Source of the DNA: JBMOOG01 sp049324535
GTDB taxonomy: Bacteria > Pseudomonadota > Alphaproteobacteria > Rhodobacterales > Rhodobacteraceae
Assembly: GCA_049324535.1 (NCBI GenBank)
Contig: JBMOOG010000021.1
Span: forward strand, 1 to 64,000
DNA length: 64,000 nucleotides
Reading direction: 5' to 3'
Below, piece by piece: positions 17,044 through 26,645 of this stretch. The notes under the pieces were generated by a model. It worked only from the letters and a program-made list of their open reading frames with translations. It made no database searches and was not told the DNA's origin. Both the position numbers and the translations under genes were made by a program. How positions within the stretch are numbered: the stretch's first letter is position 1; the number at the start of each line of letters is the position of its first letter.

Positions 17044-18618
17044 TCAGGCGGCGACCTGCTCGCGCAGGATTGCGGCGGTCAGCGAGATCATCAGGTAGAT
17101 ACCCGCGAAGATCAGGAAGGCAAGCACCGTGTTTTCGAAGGCGCGCGGATAGGTCGGCACGTCCGGCGCGATCGGACGCACCGACACCGACAGATAGCGC
17201 GTCTGCCGGTTCGCCTCGATCCGCGCAGCCTCAAGCTGCTGCATCGCCTGGCTGAGCAGGCCCTGACGTGTCTGCAGGTCGGCCTCGGCGATGCGCAACT
17301 GGCCGGTGATCGCGGCGAGCGACTCGTTTCCGGCACCGTCCTGGGTCAGTTGCGACCGCAGGCCGGCGATCGTGGCCTCGAGCCGGGCGATGTCGCCCTT
17401 CACGCCCTCGACCCGCGCCTTGTTCGGCTGCGCGTTGTCGAGAAGCTGGCGCAGTTCCAGCCGCTTCTTCTGCGCCTCGATCTCGAAGGTCGATATCTGG
17501 GACATGAGCACGCTGGATTCCGACGCGGGGTCCAGAACGCCAAGCTGGCGCTGAAGGTCGAGCACCTGCTGCTGCGCCTGCTCGACCTTGGCCTCGGCGT
17601 CGGCGAAGATGTCCCGCGCACCCTGCATCTGGTCTTCGCGGAGGCGCTGGGTCAGGTGGTCGACGCGCTCTTCGGCATAGCCGATCAGCGCCTCGGCGAT
17701 CGCCTGGCTGGCGGCGCCGGACGGGGCGACCACGTCCATCTTGATGATGCCTTCGGTCGGGTCGTAGCCGATCCTCACCTGGCGGCGGTAGAGCGTGTAG
17801 GCGTCCTCGTCGCTGGCCCCGGCCGGAAGCCGCTGGATCGGGTCGATGGAAGGGTCGCTGAACAGCGCCTTGAACCCGAGGTCCTGATCGAGCCGAAGCA
17901 TGGCGTCGCGCGACTGCAGATAGCCCTGCACGGCGATCGAATCCTGCGAGGTGGCGAACTGCGTTCCCTGGAAGAACCCGCCCATTCCCACCGCGGCCGG
18001 GCTTTCCGCCTGGTTGATGAGAAATTCGGTCCGGGTGGCATACATCGGCGTGGCGATGCGGAAGTAGTAGAACCCCGCGACCAGCGTGGGCAGCAGGACG
18101 AAGAGCGCGAGCCGCACCATCAGCAAGCCGAAGTTCCGGCGCCGTCGGCGCACGATGTCGCGCTGGACCTTGCGGATCTCGGACGCCCGCTGCTCCTCGT
18201 TGAGCACGCGCGGCGCCAGCGGCCGGTTCGGCACGGTCTGCGGAAGCTTCGGCTCGGGCTCGGCCGGGGGCCGGACGAGGTCGAGCACAGTGGCCGGCTC
18301 GAACGGGTTGATGCCCGCCTGCCGCAGCTTCAGGACCGCCTCGAAGTCGGTCTCGGCGGCGAGGCCATGGCGCTGCGCAAGCCGCCGGGCCGTGCGCAGC
18401 TGGCGCCCGGTCAGACCCTCGGCGCGGATGGCGGCCAGCGCCTCGGCATCGGTCCGGGGCGCGGCCGCCGGCTCTGGCGCATCGCCCGCCGGCGGTGCCA
18501 GAAGGTCCTGATCGGACGGGGGCAGCGCCGCGTCGGGACCGCCGGTCGCGGCGGCGCCTGTGGCCAGGCGCTCGCCGGGGCGCAGGCGGAACTTGCGGGC
18601 CTTAGGCGGTGTAGTCAT
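17044..18618 (-). CDS. Capsule polysaccharide export inner-membrane protein, KpsE/BexC/CtrB-like
   Basis: A 524-residue polysaccharide co-polymerase-type protein linking an ABC exporter to the outer-membrane pore. Residues 1 to about 150 are a cytoplasmic, Pro/Ala-rich N-terminal extension. A basic stretch (RRRRRNFGLLMVRLALF) leads into transmembrane helix 1 at about 175-195. A periplasmic domain with a long coiled coil follows (about 310-450, e.g. KVEQAQQQVLDLQRQLG). The C-terminal helix FENTVLAFLIFAGIYLMISL returns to the membrane. The ATG at 18618 was chosen over an upstream start because it begins MTTPPKARKFRLRPG; it overlaps the ATPase gene by 17 nt. No KpsM permease gene is present in this window. 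Confidence 0.82.
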   Translation of the reverse strand: MTTPPKARKFRLRPGERLATGAAATGGPDAALPPSDQDLLAPPAGDAPEPAAAPRTDAEALAAIRAEGLTGRQLRTARRLAQRHGLAAETDFEAVLKLRQAGINPFEPATVLDLVRPPAEPEPKLPQTVPNRPLAPRVLNEEQRASEIRKVQRDIVRRRRRNFGLLMVRLALFVLLPTLVAGFYYFRIATPMYATRTEFLINQAESPAAVGMGGFFQGTQFATSQDSIAVQGYLQSRDAMLRLDQDLGFKALFSDPSIDPIQRLPAGASDEDAYTLYRRQVRIGYDPTEGIIKMDVVAPSGAASQAIAEALIGYAEERVDHLTQRLREDQMQGARDIFADAEAKVEQAQQQVLDLQRQLGVLDPASESSVLMSQISTFEIEAQKKRLELRQLLDNAQPNKARVEGVKGDIARLEATIAGLRSQLTQDGAGNESLAAITGQLRIAEADLQTRQGLLSQAMQQLEAARIEANRQTRYLSVSVRPIAPDVPTYPRAFENTVLAFLIFAGIYLMISLTAAILREQVAA

Positions 18619-19255
18619 AGAGCTGTCTCGCTTCCTCGAGCGTGTCGAACACATGCAGGCGCCCGTCGCGCAGGACGGCGCCGCGGCGGCAGAACCGTTC
18701 CAGCGTCTCGGCCTGGTGCGACACCATGATGACCGTCGATTTCGCCAGCCGCTCGCGCAGGATCGACCCGGCCCGGCGGTTGAACTCGACGTCGGTCGTC
18801 GACGGCATGCCCTCGTCGATGAGGTAGATGTCGAATTCGAGCGCCAGCAGCAGCGAAAGGGTGAACCGCGCCCTCATCCCCGAACTGTAGGTACCGAGCG
18901 GCTGGTCGTAATATTCGCCGATGTCGCAGAGCCAGCGGCTGAAGGCTTCGACGTAGTCGGGGTCGAGCCCGTAGAGCCGCGCGATGTAGCGCGCGTTCTC
19001 GGTGGCGGTATGGCGCGGCACCACGCCGCCCATGAAGCCCAAGGGAAAGGACACCCGGCAGGTCTTGCGGATCGTGCCCTCGTCGGGCTTCTCGAGACCG
19101 GCCATCATGTTGATGAGCGTGGTCTTCCCGGTGCCGTTCGGCGCGAGGATGCCCAGCGACTGGCCGAGATCGACCCGGAACGTCGCGCGGTCGAGGATGA
19201 CCTTGCGCCGCTCACCGGTCCAGAAGGACTTGCTGACGTTGTCGAATTCCAGCAT
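18602..19255 (-). CDS. Capsule polysaccharide ABC exporter ATP-binding protein, KpsT-like
   Basis: A 217-residue ATPase of the polysaccharide-export group. Walker A is APNGTGKTTL, which has Ala where most ABC proteins have Gly. The signature is YSSGMRARFTLSLLL, the degenerate form typical of KpsT/Wzt relatives, and Walker B is DIYLIDEGM. The switch His is in VIMVSHQAETLERFC. The start MLEFDNVSKSFWTG at 19255 matches the family beginning and 219-residue typical size. It is the first gene of a KpsT-KpsE-KdsA set and overlaps the next by 17 nt. Confidence 0.85.
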   Translation of the reverse strand: MLEFDNVSKSFWTGERRKVILDRATFRVDLGQSLGILAPNGTGKTTLINMMAGLEKPDEGTIRKTCRVSFPLGFMGGVVPRHTATENARYIARLYGLDPDYVEAFSRWLCDIGEYYDQPLGTYSSGMRARFTLSLLLALEFDIYLIDEGMPSTTDVEFNRRAGSILRERLAKSTVIMVSHQAETLERFCRRGAVLRDGRLHVFDTLEEARQLYDYTA

Positions 19256-19390
19256 CGGCCTGCCCGGGGCTCTGCCCGTCCCAGCGTCCCTGCTCGTTGA
19301 TCGTTCTGCGGACGCCGCGCCATTATGGGCCAATCGGGCGACTTGCCAAGGCCGAGACACCGGCCCCGGCGATTTTCCGGCCCCGGTGGG

Positions 19391-20644
19391 TCAGTCGTCC
19401 ACCTTGCGGATCCCCATGAGCCGCCCCGCGACCAGCGCCACCGCCGAGGCCGCGAAGCTGAAGAGCGCGCCCATCTTGGCCGCATCCTGCACAGGTCCGG
19501 GATCGAACGCGACCGAGGCCACGAAGAGCGCGACCGTGAACCCGATCGCCGCGACGCAGCCCAGCACGAAGAGTTCGCGCAGGGTCATGCCGTCGGGCAG
19601 GCCAAGCCCCATCGGGCGCGCCGCAAGCCAGCCCATGAGGAAGATGCCGACCGGCTTGCCGATCAGGAGGCCGAAGAACACCAGCCAGGTGGGCGCGCCG
19701 ATGGCCGAGAACTCGACCCCCGCGTTCATCAGGCCGAAGAAGAACAGGATCACCTCGACCCCGATCTTCAGGTGATGCTCGATCCAGTTCAGAAGGTCGG
19801 GAAGATGGGCCTCGGCCTCGGCAAAGATCCCGAAGCCGCGGTCGGCGTGCGGGATGGTCGGCACGATCGGCAGCAGCCCGAGCGCCGGATGGATCCCGGC
19901 CTCCTGGAACCCGAACCAGCTGACGATCCCGGCCACAAGGTAGGGCCAGAACGACAGGCGCTTGCGCACCCAGGTCGAATTCGGCCGCAGCTGGTTGCCG
20001 CGATCGAGGCGCCGGGGCAGCCAGTTGAAGAGGACGAAGACGGCAAGCGCCGCCCCGATCGACAGCAGAAGCCAGGCCGGGGCGAGGGGCGCGGTCGGAT
20101 AGAAGATCGCCAGGATGATGAGCCCGCCGGCGTCGTCCGCGATGGCCAGAAGCAGAAGGAAGCGGATCGCCGGATGTCCCGCCCCGAAGACCATGCGGCC
20201 CACGAGATAGGAGAAGGCGATGTCGGTCGCGGTCGGAATCGCCCAGCCGTGCGCGGTCTGGTCGAAGACCCCGAGCGCCGTGGCCAGCCCGAGATAGACC
20301 ACGACCGGACCCAGCATCCCGCCGGCCGTGGCGATGAGCGGGGTCAGCGCCTTGGTGCCACGCAGGCTGCCGTCCCGCAGGATGATCGCCTCCCAGACTT
20401 CCTTGCCGGCGATCGCGAAGAAGAGCGCCATCAGGATGTCGTTGATCAGGTAATGCGCGGTGAGTTCCCGTGTGTAGCCCCCGCCTTCGGTCATCAGGTT
20501 TCCGACCGGGGCGTTTTCCCACAGGATGAAGTCGACGAAGGCGTGATAGCTGTGGGCATCGACATTGGCCCAGACCAGCCCCAGAAGCGCGCCGGACAGC
20601 AGCAGCAGGGAATAGGTGGAGATGAAGTTCCAGACGCGATACAT
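19391..20644 (-). CDS. nhaA: Na+/H+ antiporter NhaA
   Basis: A 417-residue NhaA, an inner-membrane electrogenic antiporter with about 12 helices exporting Na+ for two H+. The transport residues are visible: Asp141 (AIPTATDIAFSY) and the pair Asp170-Asp171 (LLLLAIADDAGGL), equivalent to E. coli D133, D163 and D164. The C-terminal part LGCVAAIGFTVALFVASVAF is also conserved. The ATG at 20644 has GGGAGGGG 3-10 nt upstream, so it is preferred to earlier starts. It is divergent from the UDG-family gene, with 56 bp between starts. Confidence 0.95.
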   Translation of the reverse strand: MYRVWNFISTYSLLLLSGALLGLVWANVDAHSYHAFVDFILWENAPVGNLMTEGGGYTRELTAHYLINDILMALFFAIAGKEVWEAIILRDGSLRGTKALTPLIATAGGMLGPVVVYLGLATALGVFDQTAHGWAIPTATDIAFSYLVGRMVFGAGHPAIRFLLLLAIADDAGGLIILAIFYPTAPLAPAWLLLSIGAALAVFVLFNWLPRRLDRGNQLRPNSTWVRKRLSFWPYLVAGIVSWFGFQEAGIHPALGLLPIVPTIPHADRGFGIFAEAEAHLPDLLNWIEHHLKIGVEVILFFFGLMNAGVEFSAIGAPTWLVFFGLLIGKPVGIFLMGWLAARPMGLGLPDGMTLRELFVLGCVAAIGFTVALFVASVAFDPGPVQDAAKMGALFSFAASAVALVAGRLMGIRKVDD

Positions 20645-20700
20645 GGCCCCTCCCCGGCACGTTGCCAACGGGTTAGACGAATGCCGCCAGAGGGTCAACG

Positions 20701-21324
20701 ATGCTGGCCGCCGTGTCTGACACCTGCGATCCGGTCCCGGAGCTTGTCTCGGCGATCGCGGCCTGCCGGCTGTGCGCCGACCGGTTCGCGGCGACCGCCA
20801 CCCGTCACGAACCCCGCCCGGTGCCGTGGTTCCGCGGCTCGGCGCGCGTGCTGATCGCGGGGCAGGCCCCCGGGCTGCGGGTGCACGAGACCGGCCGGCC
20901 GTTCAACGACGCCTCGGGGCGACGGCTGCGCGGCTGGCTGGGCCTGTCCGAGGCCGAATTCTGGGACAGGGACCGCATCGCGATCGTGCCGATGGCCTTC
21001 TGCTTTCCCGGCTACGACGCGGCGGGCGCCGACCTGCCGCCGCCGCCGCTCTGCGCGGCGACCTGGCGCGCGGCCGTGATGGCCGCCCTGCCGCGGCTGC
21101 GGCTGATCCTTGCGGTGGGCGGCGCGGCGATCCGCTGGCATCTCGGCGCGCGCGGCGGTGTCGCCGGGGCCGTCGCGGCCTGGCGTGACCACGCGCCCCG
21201 TGTTTACCCCTTGCCGCATCCCTCGTGGCGCAATACCGGCTGGCTGAAGCGCCATCCCGAGGTCGAATCCGATCTTCTGCCCGAGGTGCGCGCCCGGCTG
21301 CGGGAGATTCTGGATGCAGGATGA
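20701..21324 (+). CDS. Uracil-DNA glycosylase superfamily protein
   Basis: A 207-residue protein of the UDG fold. Motif A-like residues are GQAPGLRVHETGRPFND, and motif B-like residues are LPHPSWRNTGWLKRHP. N-terminal cysteines (CRLCADRF) resemble the start of the iron-sulfur-binding UDG groups, but the full four-Cys set is not evident (further Cys at about 101 and 119). Exact UDG family and activity are uncertain; a role in base excision is inferred. Its last 11 bp overlap the start of the SseB-like gene. Confidence 0.75.
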   Translation: MLAAVSDTCDPVPELVSAIAACRLCADRFAATATRHEPRPVPWFRGSARVLIAGQAPGLRVHETGRPFNDASGRRLRGWLGLSEAEFWDRDRIAIVPMAFCFPGYDAAGADLPPPPLCAATWRAAVMAALPRLRLILAVGGAAIRWHLGARGGVAGAVAAWRDHAPRVYPLPHPSWRNTGWLKRHPEVESDLLPEVRARLREILDAG

Positions 21325-22099
21325 GACCACGGTGCTGGACCTGGCCCATGCGGCCATGGAGGCGGCACCCGAGGATGCGGCGGCCCGGCTGCGCTTCTAC
21401 GGCCGCCTCGCCGAAAGCGAGCTCTGCGTCCTCATCCGGAGCGACGAGGGCGACCGGCTGGAACCGGTCGTCTTCGCCCTGGCCGAGGGCCGCTTCGTCA
21501 TGGCCTTCGACCGCGAGGACCGCCTTGCGGCCTTCGCGGACGCGCCAAGCCCCTACGCCGCCGTGCCGGGCCGGGCGCTGGTGCAGCAGCTCGCGGGGCA
21601 GGGGCTCGGTCTCGGGCTGAACCTCGGCGTGGCCCCGTCGGCCTTCCTGATGCCGCCCGATGCGGTCGACTGGCTGGCCGCGACGCTGGTCGCGGCGCCC
21701 GAGGTCGCCCCGATGCGACCGGTGCGCCTTGCGGCTCTGGACGGCGCCGCGGCGCTGCTCGATGCGGTCGCGCCCGGTCTCGAGCCGCTGCGGGGCATCG
21801 GCCGGGCGGTGGCGGCGGTGCGTGCGGTGGACGGCGACGGACACGGGACGCCCGTCCTTGCGGTGATCGGCGCGCCGCCCGGATCGCAGGGGGCGATCGC
21901 CAAGGCGCTCGCCGAGGCGCTGGTCTTCGCCTCGGGGGCGGCCGCGCCCGACATCCTGTTCCTCGCGCCGGACGAGCCGCTTTCGGCCGAGGCGCTGGCG
22001 CTGGGCGCGGTCTTCGACCTGACCCCGGCCGCGGCCGAGCCCCCGTCCGCGACCGCCGCGCCGGGATCGGACCCCGACCGGCCGCCCCGGCTGCGCTAA
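21314..22099 (+). CDS. SseB-family protein
   Basis: A 261-residue protein resembling the SseB N-terminal domain (DLAHAAMEAAPEDAAARLRFYGRLAESELCVLI, then VFALAEGRFVMAFDREDRLAAFA). No catalytic motif, signal peptide or membrane segment is seen. The function of the family is poorly defined. The last 35 residues are low-complexity Pro/Ala. The ATG overlaps the preceding stop by 11 bp, so the two genes are co-translated. The stop overlaps the convergent GhrA-like stop by 4 bp. Confidence 0.72.
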   Translation: MQDETTVLDLAHAAMEAAPEDAAARLRFYGRLAESELCVLIRSDEGDRLEPVVFALAEGRFVMAFDREDRLAAFADAPSPYAAVPGRALVQQLAGQGLGLGLNLGVAPSAFLMPPDAVDWLAATLVAAPEVAPMRPVRLAALDGAAALLDAVAPGLEPLRGIGRAVAAVRAVDGDGHGTPVLAVIGAPPGSQGAIAKALAEALVFASGAAAPDILFLAPDEPLSAEALALGAVFDLTPAAAEPPSATAAPGSDPDRPPRLR

Positions 22100-23049
22100 T
22101 AGCCGCGCGCGCGGTCCACGCGGTGCAGGAAGGGCTCGCCCGCCTCGCCGCGCCGGACGTTTTCGGCGATCACCCGTGATGCGGTCTCGGCGCGCGTGTC
22201 GGCGGCGACATGCGGCGTGACGGTGATCCGCGGATGCGCCCAGAACGGGTGCTCGGGCGGCAGCGGCTCGATGCGGAACACGTCGAGAACCGCATGGGCG
22301 AGCCGTCCCCCGTCAAGCGCCGCGATCAGCGCCGCGTCGTCGATCAGGCTGCCGCGTCCGGGGTTGATGAGGCACGCGCCCTCGGGCAGCCGCGCCAGCC
22401 GGTCGGCGTTCATCAGCCCGTCGGTCGCGGGCGTGGCCGGCAGAAGCGTCACCAGGATCTGCGCGCGCGCCAGGGCTTCGGGCAGCGCGTCCTCGCCCGA
22501 GAGGCAGGTGATGCCCTCGACCGCCTTCGGGCTCCGGCTCCAGCCGGTGACGGGGAACCCCAATCCGGCAAGCGCCGTGGCGCAGGCCGTGCCCAGTTCC
22601 CCGAGGCCGAGGACGGTGACCGGCCGCTCCGCGGCGATCGGTGACACCAGAGCGTTGCGCCAGACCCCGTCCTGCCGGTAGCGGTCCATGCCGAGGTGGA
22701 ACCGCAGGGCATGGCCGACCACATACTCGACCATCCCTTGGGTGAGGGACGGGTCCACCATCCGGCAGAGCGGCATCGTCAGGGTCGGGTTGCCGACGAT
22801 CCGCTCGACCCCCGCCCAGAGGCTGAGCACCGCCCGGGCGTTCCGGAAGACCGAGAAGTCGGTGACCGGACCGCCGGGCGCGTAGACGATGTAGTCCACC
22901 GCCTCCGGGTCGGGGGCGGTGTCGGACAGCTCGGCGGCGATCCCCGCCTCGGCAAGCGCCCGGGTCAGCGGCTCGCGGTAGGCGGGCCACAGCGCGGGGG
23001 CGGCGAAGTAGAGGCGCGGGCTCAGGGTGTCACCTCGGCCGGTGGACAT
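22096..23049 (-). CDS. GhrA-like glyoxylate/hydroxypyruvate reductase
   Basis: A 317-residue D-isomer 2-hydroxyacid dehydrogenase. The nucleotide-binding motif is VTVLGLGELGTACATALAGLGFPV. Catalytic residues fit the family: Arg in INPGRGSLID, Glu in DVFRIEPLPPEHPFW, and His in VTPHVAADT. It most resembles GhrA, which reduces glyoxylate and hydroxypyruvate with NADPH. The start at 23049 overlaps the end of rodA by 20 bp and lacks a good ribosome site, so it may be translated by coupling to rodA. Confidence 0.85.
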   Translation of the reverse strand: MSTGRGDTLSPRLYFAAPALWPAYREPLTRALAEAGIAAELSDTAPDPEAVDYIVYAPGGPVTDFSVFRNARAVLSLWAGVERIVGNPTLTMPLCRMVDPSLTQGMVEYVVGHALRFHLGMDRYRQDGVWRNALVSPIAAERPVTVLGLGELGTACATALAGLGFPVTGWSRSPKAVEGITCLSGEDALPEALARAQILVTLLPATPATDGLMNADRLARLPEGACLINPGRGSLIDDAALIAALDGGRLAHAVLDVFRIEPLPPEHPFWAHPRITVTPHVAADTRAETASRVIAENVRRGEAGEPFLHRVDRARGY

Positions 23050-24169
23050 GGGCGGACTGCACCAGCCCGAAGGCGAAGAGCAGGATCATCATCGCGGTCC
23101 CCCCGTAGGACACCAGCGGCAGAGGCACCCCCACCACCGGGATCAGCCCCATCACCATGGCCATGTTGACCACGAAGAACAGGAAGAAGGTGGAGGCCAG
23201 CCCGTAGGTCAGCAGCGCCGCAAACCGGTCCCGGTTCGACATCGCCGAATAGAACGCAAATCCCACGATGAGCGCATAGAGCGACAGCAGCGAGATCCCC
23301 CCGAGGAAGCCGAATTCCTCGGCGAGCGTGGTGAAGATGAAGTCGGTGTGCTTCTCGGGCAGGAAGTTCAGGCGGGACTGGGTGCCCTGCATGTAGCCCT
23401 TGCCGGCCCAGCCCCCCGACCCCAGCGCGATCTGGGCCTGCATGATGTTGTAGCCCGCGCCGAGAGGATCGGATCCGGGGTCGAGGAAGGTGTCGATGCG
23501 CTTGAACTGGTAGTCCTTGAGGAGCTGCCATTCCGTGCCGCGCGTCTCGAGGACCGCGAAGACCATCGCGACGACCAGCGCGATGACCGTCCCGAAATAC
23601 CACCAGCTGACACCGGCGACGAACATCACGATGCCGCCCCCCGCCACCAGCATGATCGCGGTGCCGAGGTCCGGCTGCACCAGCACCAGCCCGGTCGGCA
23701 CCAGGATCAGAAGGACCGGCACCAGAACCCAGAGCGGGCGGGACACCTTGCGCACGTCGAGCCAGTCGTAATAGGCGGCCAGAAGCATCACGAGGCTGAC
23801 CTTCATCAGCTCCGACGGCTGGAGGTTCAGCGGGCCGATCTCGATCCATCGCTGGGCGCCCATGCCGACGCTGCCGAACAGGTCCACCGCAACCAGGAGC
23901 GACAGCGACAGCAGATAGGCGACCAGCGAGACGTTGCGCCAGAACCAGATCGGCACCATGGCCACCGCGATCATGCCGATCATCCCGACGGCGAAGCGCT
24001 TCATCTGCGGCTCGGCCCAGGTCTCGAAGTTCCCGCCCGCGACCGAATAGAGCATGAGGAACCCGATCGACGCGACGCTGGACAGCAGCACGACCAGCGG
24101 CCAGTTGAGATACAGGATCTTGCGCAGGCCGGTCGGAACCGTGCGGACGTTGTAGAGAAGATAGGTCAT
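23030..24169 (-). CDS. rodA: Rod-shape peptidoglycan glycosyltransferase RodA
   Basis: A 379-residue SEDS-family polymerase making glycan strands for cell elongation. There are about ten transmembrane segments. Conserved blocks are RWIEIGPLNLQPSELMK, LVLVQPDLGTAIML with the catalytic-site Asp, NFLPEKHTDFIFTTLAEEFG, and the C-terminal PLPLVSYGGTAMM. It overlaps mrdA by 4 bp (ATGA) and is the last core gene of the elongasome operon. Confidence 0.96.
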   Translation of the reverse strand: MTYLLYNVRTVPTGLRKILYLNWPLVVLLSSVASIGFLMLYSVAGGNFETWAEPQMKRFAVGMIGMIAVAMVPIWFWRNVSLVAYLLSLSLLVAVDLFGSVGMGAQRWIEIGPLNLQPSELMKVSLVMLLAAYYDWLDVRKVSRPLWVLVPVLLILVPTGLVLVQPDLGTAIMLVAGGGIVMFVAGVSWWYFGTVIALVVAMVFAVLETRGTEWQLLKDYQFKRIDTFLDPGSDPLGAGYNIMQAQIALGSGGWAGKGYMQGTQSRLNFLPEKHTDFIFTTLAEEFGFLGGISLLSLYALIVGFAFYSAMSNRDRFAALLTYGLASTFFLFFVVNMAMVMGLIPVVGVPLPLVSYGGTAMMILLFAFGLVQSAHVHRPR

Positions 24170-26109
24170 GCCCGGTCCTGGCCCGGCGCGGGCAGCGAAG
24201 GGTCGATGAGCGTCAGGTTCTTGCGCTCGGCCTCGATGCGGGTGCGCTGGCTTTCCGGATAGGCCGACAGCGGCGGCAGTTCACCCACCAGCGCCTGAAG
24301 CACGATGTCACGCACGATCGGTGCGGCCGCGGCCGATCCGCCGCCGCCGTGCTCGACGACCAGCGCCACCGCAACCCGCGGCCGATCGTAGGGCGCGAAA
24401 GCCACGAAGAGCGCATGGTCGCGCCGGTTCCAGGGCAGCTGGTCGTTCGACACCACGCCCCGCGCGCGCTCGGCCGCGGTGATGTTGCGCACCTGGCTCG
24501 TCCCGGTCTTGCCGGCCATGCGCATCGCGTCGTCCACGATCCGCGACCCGTAGGCGGTGCCGCGCTGGCTGTTGACCACGTCGAACATGCCTTGGCGCAC
24601 CTGGGCCAGCGCCAGGGGCGCGATGTCGAGCGGCGGCGCCTCGGCCAGCGCGACCTCGGTGCCGTTCACCGCCCGCACGAGCCGGGGCGACACCGCGCGA
24701 CCCGAGGCGATGCGCGCCGCCATCACCGCCAGCTGCAGCGGCGAGGCCAGGACGAAGCCCTGACCGATGCCCGCGTTCAGCGTATCGCCGATCAGCCACT
24801 CCTTGCCGTATTTCGACCGCTTCCACTCCTTGGACGGCGCGAGGCCCTCGCTCACCGCGGACATGGGCAGATCGTGGCGGACCCCGATGCCCAGCCGGCG
24901 GGCCATGTCGGCGATGCGCTCGATGCCGACGCGCTGGGCGACATCGTAGTAATAGACATCGCAGGACTGCTCGAGGCTGCGCGTCAGGTCGACATGGCCG
25001 TGCCCGGCGCGCTTCCAGCAGTGGAACCGCCGATTGCCCAGTTCGACGAAGCCCTTGCAGTAGACCGTCTCGCCCGGAGAGATGACCCCCGCCTCGAGCG
25101 CGGCAAGCGCCGTCACCATCTTGAAGGTCGAGCCGGGCGGATAGGCGCCCTGCACGGTCTTGTCGGCCAGCGGCCGGTGATCGTTCTCCATCAGCGCCTT
25201 GTAATCGGCAGAGCTGATGCCGCGCACGAAGAGGTTGGGATCGAAGGTCGGCGCCGAGCTGGCGGCCAGAATGTCGCCGGTCGCCACATCCAGCACTACC
25301 GCCGCCGCGCTTTCGTCGCCGAGGCGCGCCTGGACATAGTTCTGAAGCCGGTAGTCCAGCGTGAGCTGCACCGAGGCGCCCGGATCGCCCTCGCGGCGGC
25401 TCAGCTCCCGCATCACCCGGCCGGTCACGTTCACCTCGATCCGCCGCGTTCCCGCCTGGCCGCGCAGGACATCCTCGTATTTGGCCTCGAAACCGACCTT
25501 GCCGATCTGGAACTTCGGGATCTGCAGGACGGGATCGGGCGATTCCATCTTGGACAGGTCGTAGTCGCTGACCGGACCCACATAGCCCAGCACATGCGCG
25601 AAATCGCCCTTCTGCGGATAGTAGCGCGACAGCCCGACCTCGGTCGTGACGCCGGGCAGGGCCGGGGCATTCACCGCGACCTGGCTGAAATGCTCCCAGG
25701 TCAGCCGGTCCGCCACCGTGATCGGAAGCGTCGGGCTGCGCCGCGCCACCTCCTTCAGCGTCCGCTCGATGTCGTCCTGCGACAGCGGCATCAGCCGCGC
25801 CAGCCGGTTCAGCACCGCCTCGACGTCGCCGGCATCCTCGCGGGTGATGGTCACGCGGTAGTTCTGTTCGTTGCCGGCGATCAGCCGCCCGTTGCGGTCG
25901 AAGATCAGGCCCCGCGCCGGTGGCAGCAGCCGGATCTTGATGCTGTTCTCGTCCGACAGCAGGCGGAACTCGTCGGCCTTGTCGATCTGAAGCTGGCGCA
26001 TACGGAACGCGAGGGTGCCGATCAGCACCGCCTGAAGTCCGCCAAGGATCAGCCCGCGTCGGCTCACGCGGCGGGCGCCCTCGATGACTTCCTTGGGTGT
26101 GCGCTTCAT
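24166..26109 (-). CDS. mrdA: Penicillin-binding protein 2
   Basis: A 647-residue class B transpeptidase that crosslinks peptidoglycan with RodA. One N-terminal transmembrane helix (about 20-42) anchors a periplasmic dimerisation domain (RGLIFDRNGRLIAGNEQNYRV). The catalytic SxxK is AYPPGSTFKMV, the second motif SCDVYYYD and the third KTG in MAGKTGTSQV. The ATG at 26109 overlaps the mreD stop by 4 bp and is preferred to upstream in-frame starts that would add non-conserved sequence. Confidence 0.96.
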   Translation of the reverse strand: MKRTPKEVIEGARRVSRRGLILGGLQAVLIGTLAFRMRQLQIDKADEFRLLSDENSIKIRLLPPARGLIFDRNGRLIAGNEQNYRVTITREDAGDVEAVLNRLARLMPLSQDDIERTLKEVARRSPTLPITVADRLTWEHFSQVAVNAPALPGVTTEVGLSRYYPQKGDFAHVLGYVGPVSDYDLSKMESPDPVLQIPKFQIGKVGFEAKYEDVLRGQAGTRRIEVNVTGRVMRELSRREGDPGASVQLTLDYRLQNYVQARLGDESAAAVVLDVATGDILAASSAPTFDPNLFVRGISSADYKALMENDHRPLADKTVQGAYPPGSTFKMVTALAALEAGVISPGETVYCKGFVELGNRRFHCWKRAGHGHVDLTRSLEQSCDVYYYDVAQRVGIERIADMARRLGIGVRHDLPMSAVSEGLAPSKEWKRSKYGKEWLIGDTLNAGIGQGFVLASPLQLAVMAARIASGRAVSPRLVRAVNGTEVALAEAPPLDIAPLALAQVRQGMFDVVNSQRGTAYGSRIVDDAMRMAGKTGTSQVRNITAAERARGVVSNDQLPWNRRDHALFVAFAPYDRPRVAVALVVEHGGGGSAAAAPIVRDIVLQALVGELPPLSAYPESQRTRIEAERKNLTLIDPSLPAPGQDRA

Positions 26110-26645
26110 AGCCGGTGCCCCAAAGCGTCGACTTCCCCGGTCGCGGCCCTGCGCAGGCCGAACAGGTGATGGCTGACCCAGACCACGACCGGATAGGCGA
26201 GGATCGTGGTCAGGACCTGAAGGAGCGCGAATCCGAACGCCCCCTGCGGCACCACCAATATCGCCAGAACCGCGCGGTAAACCAACATGATCGTGACCAT
26301 GACGACCGCGACGACCGCCCATTCCGCCGGGAAGGGCAGGCCGCGCATCCCCGGTTCGCGTGAGCGCAGGAATTCGGACCCGAGCAGGATCAGAAGCGCC
26401 ATGAGCCCCGGTGGCCGCATGTAGAGGATGTCCTCGATCAGGAACACCGCCGCGATCATCAGCGCCGGCACGAAGTCGGGCCGGCGCAGGACCCAGGCGA
26501 AGGTCAGGCACAGCATCAGATCCGGCCCCGGCCAGGAGGAGGGAACCGTGGACAGCGGCAGGATGCGCAGGAAGACGAAGAAGGCCGACAGGAGAAGGAA
26601 GAGCCCCCGGTAGCTCCAGCGCACGGTGCGGGTCGGATCAACCAC
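26106..26645 (-). CDS. mreD: Rod-shape-determining protein MreD
   Basis: A 179-residue membrane protein with about five transmembrane helices (e.g. RGLFLLLSAFFVFLRILPL, PALMIAAVFLIEDILYM). MreD is a poorly conserved elongasome scaffold; identity rests on size, hydrophobic profile and its place between mreC and mrdA. It overlaps mreC by 8 bp and mrdA by 4 bp. Confidence 0.9.
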   Translation of the reverse strand: MVDPTRTVRWSYRGLFLLLSAFFVFLRILPLSTVPSSWPGPDLMLCLTFAWVLRRPDFVPALMIAAVFLIEDILYMRPPGLMALLILLGSEFLRSREPGMRGLPFPAEWAVVAVVMVTIMLVYRAVLAILVVPQGAFGFALLQVLTTILAYPVVVWVSHHLFGLRRAATGEVDALGHRL

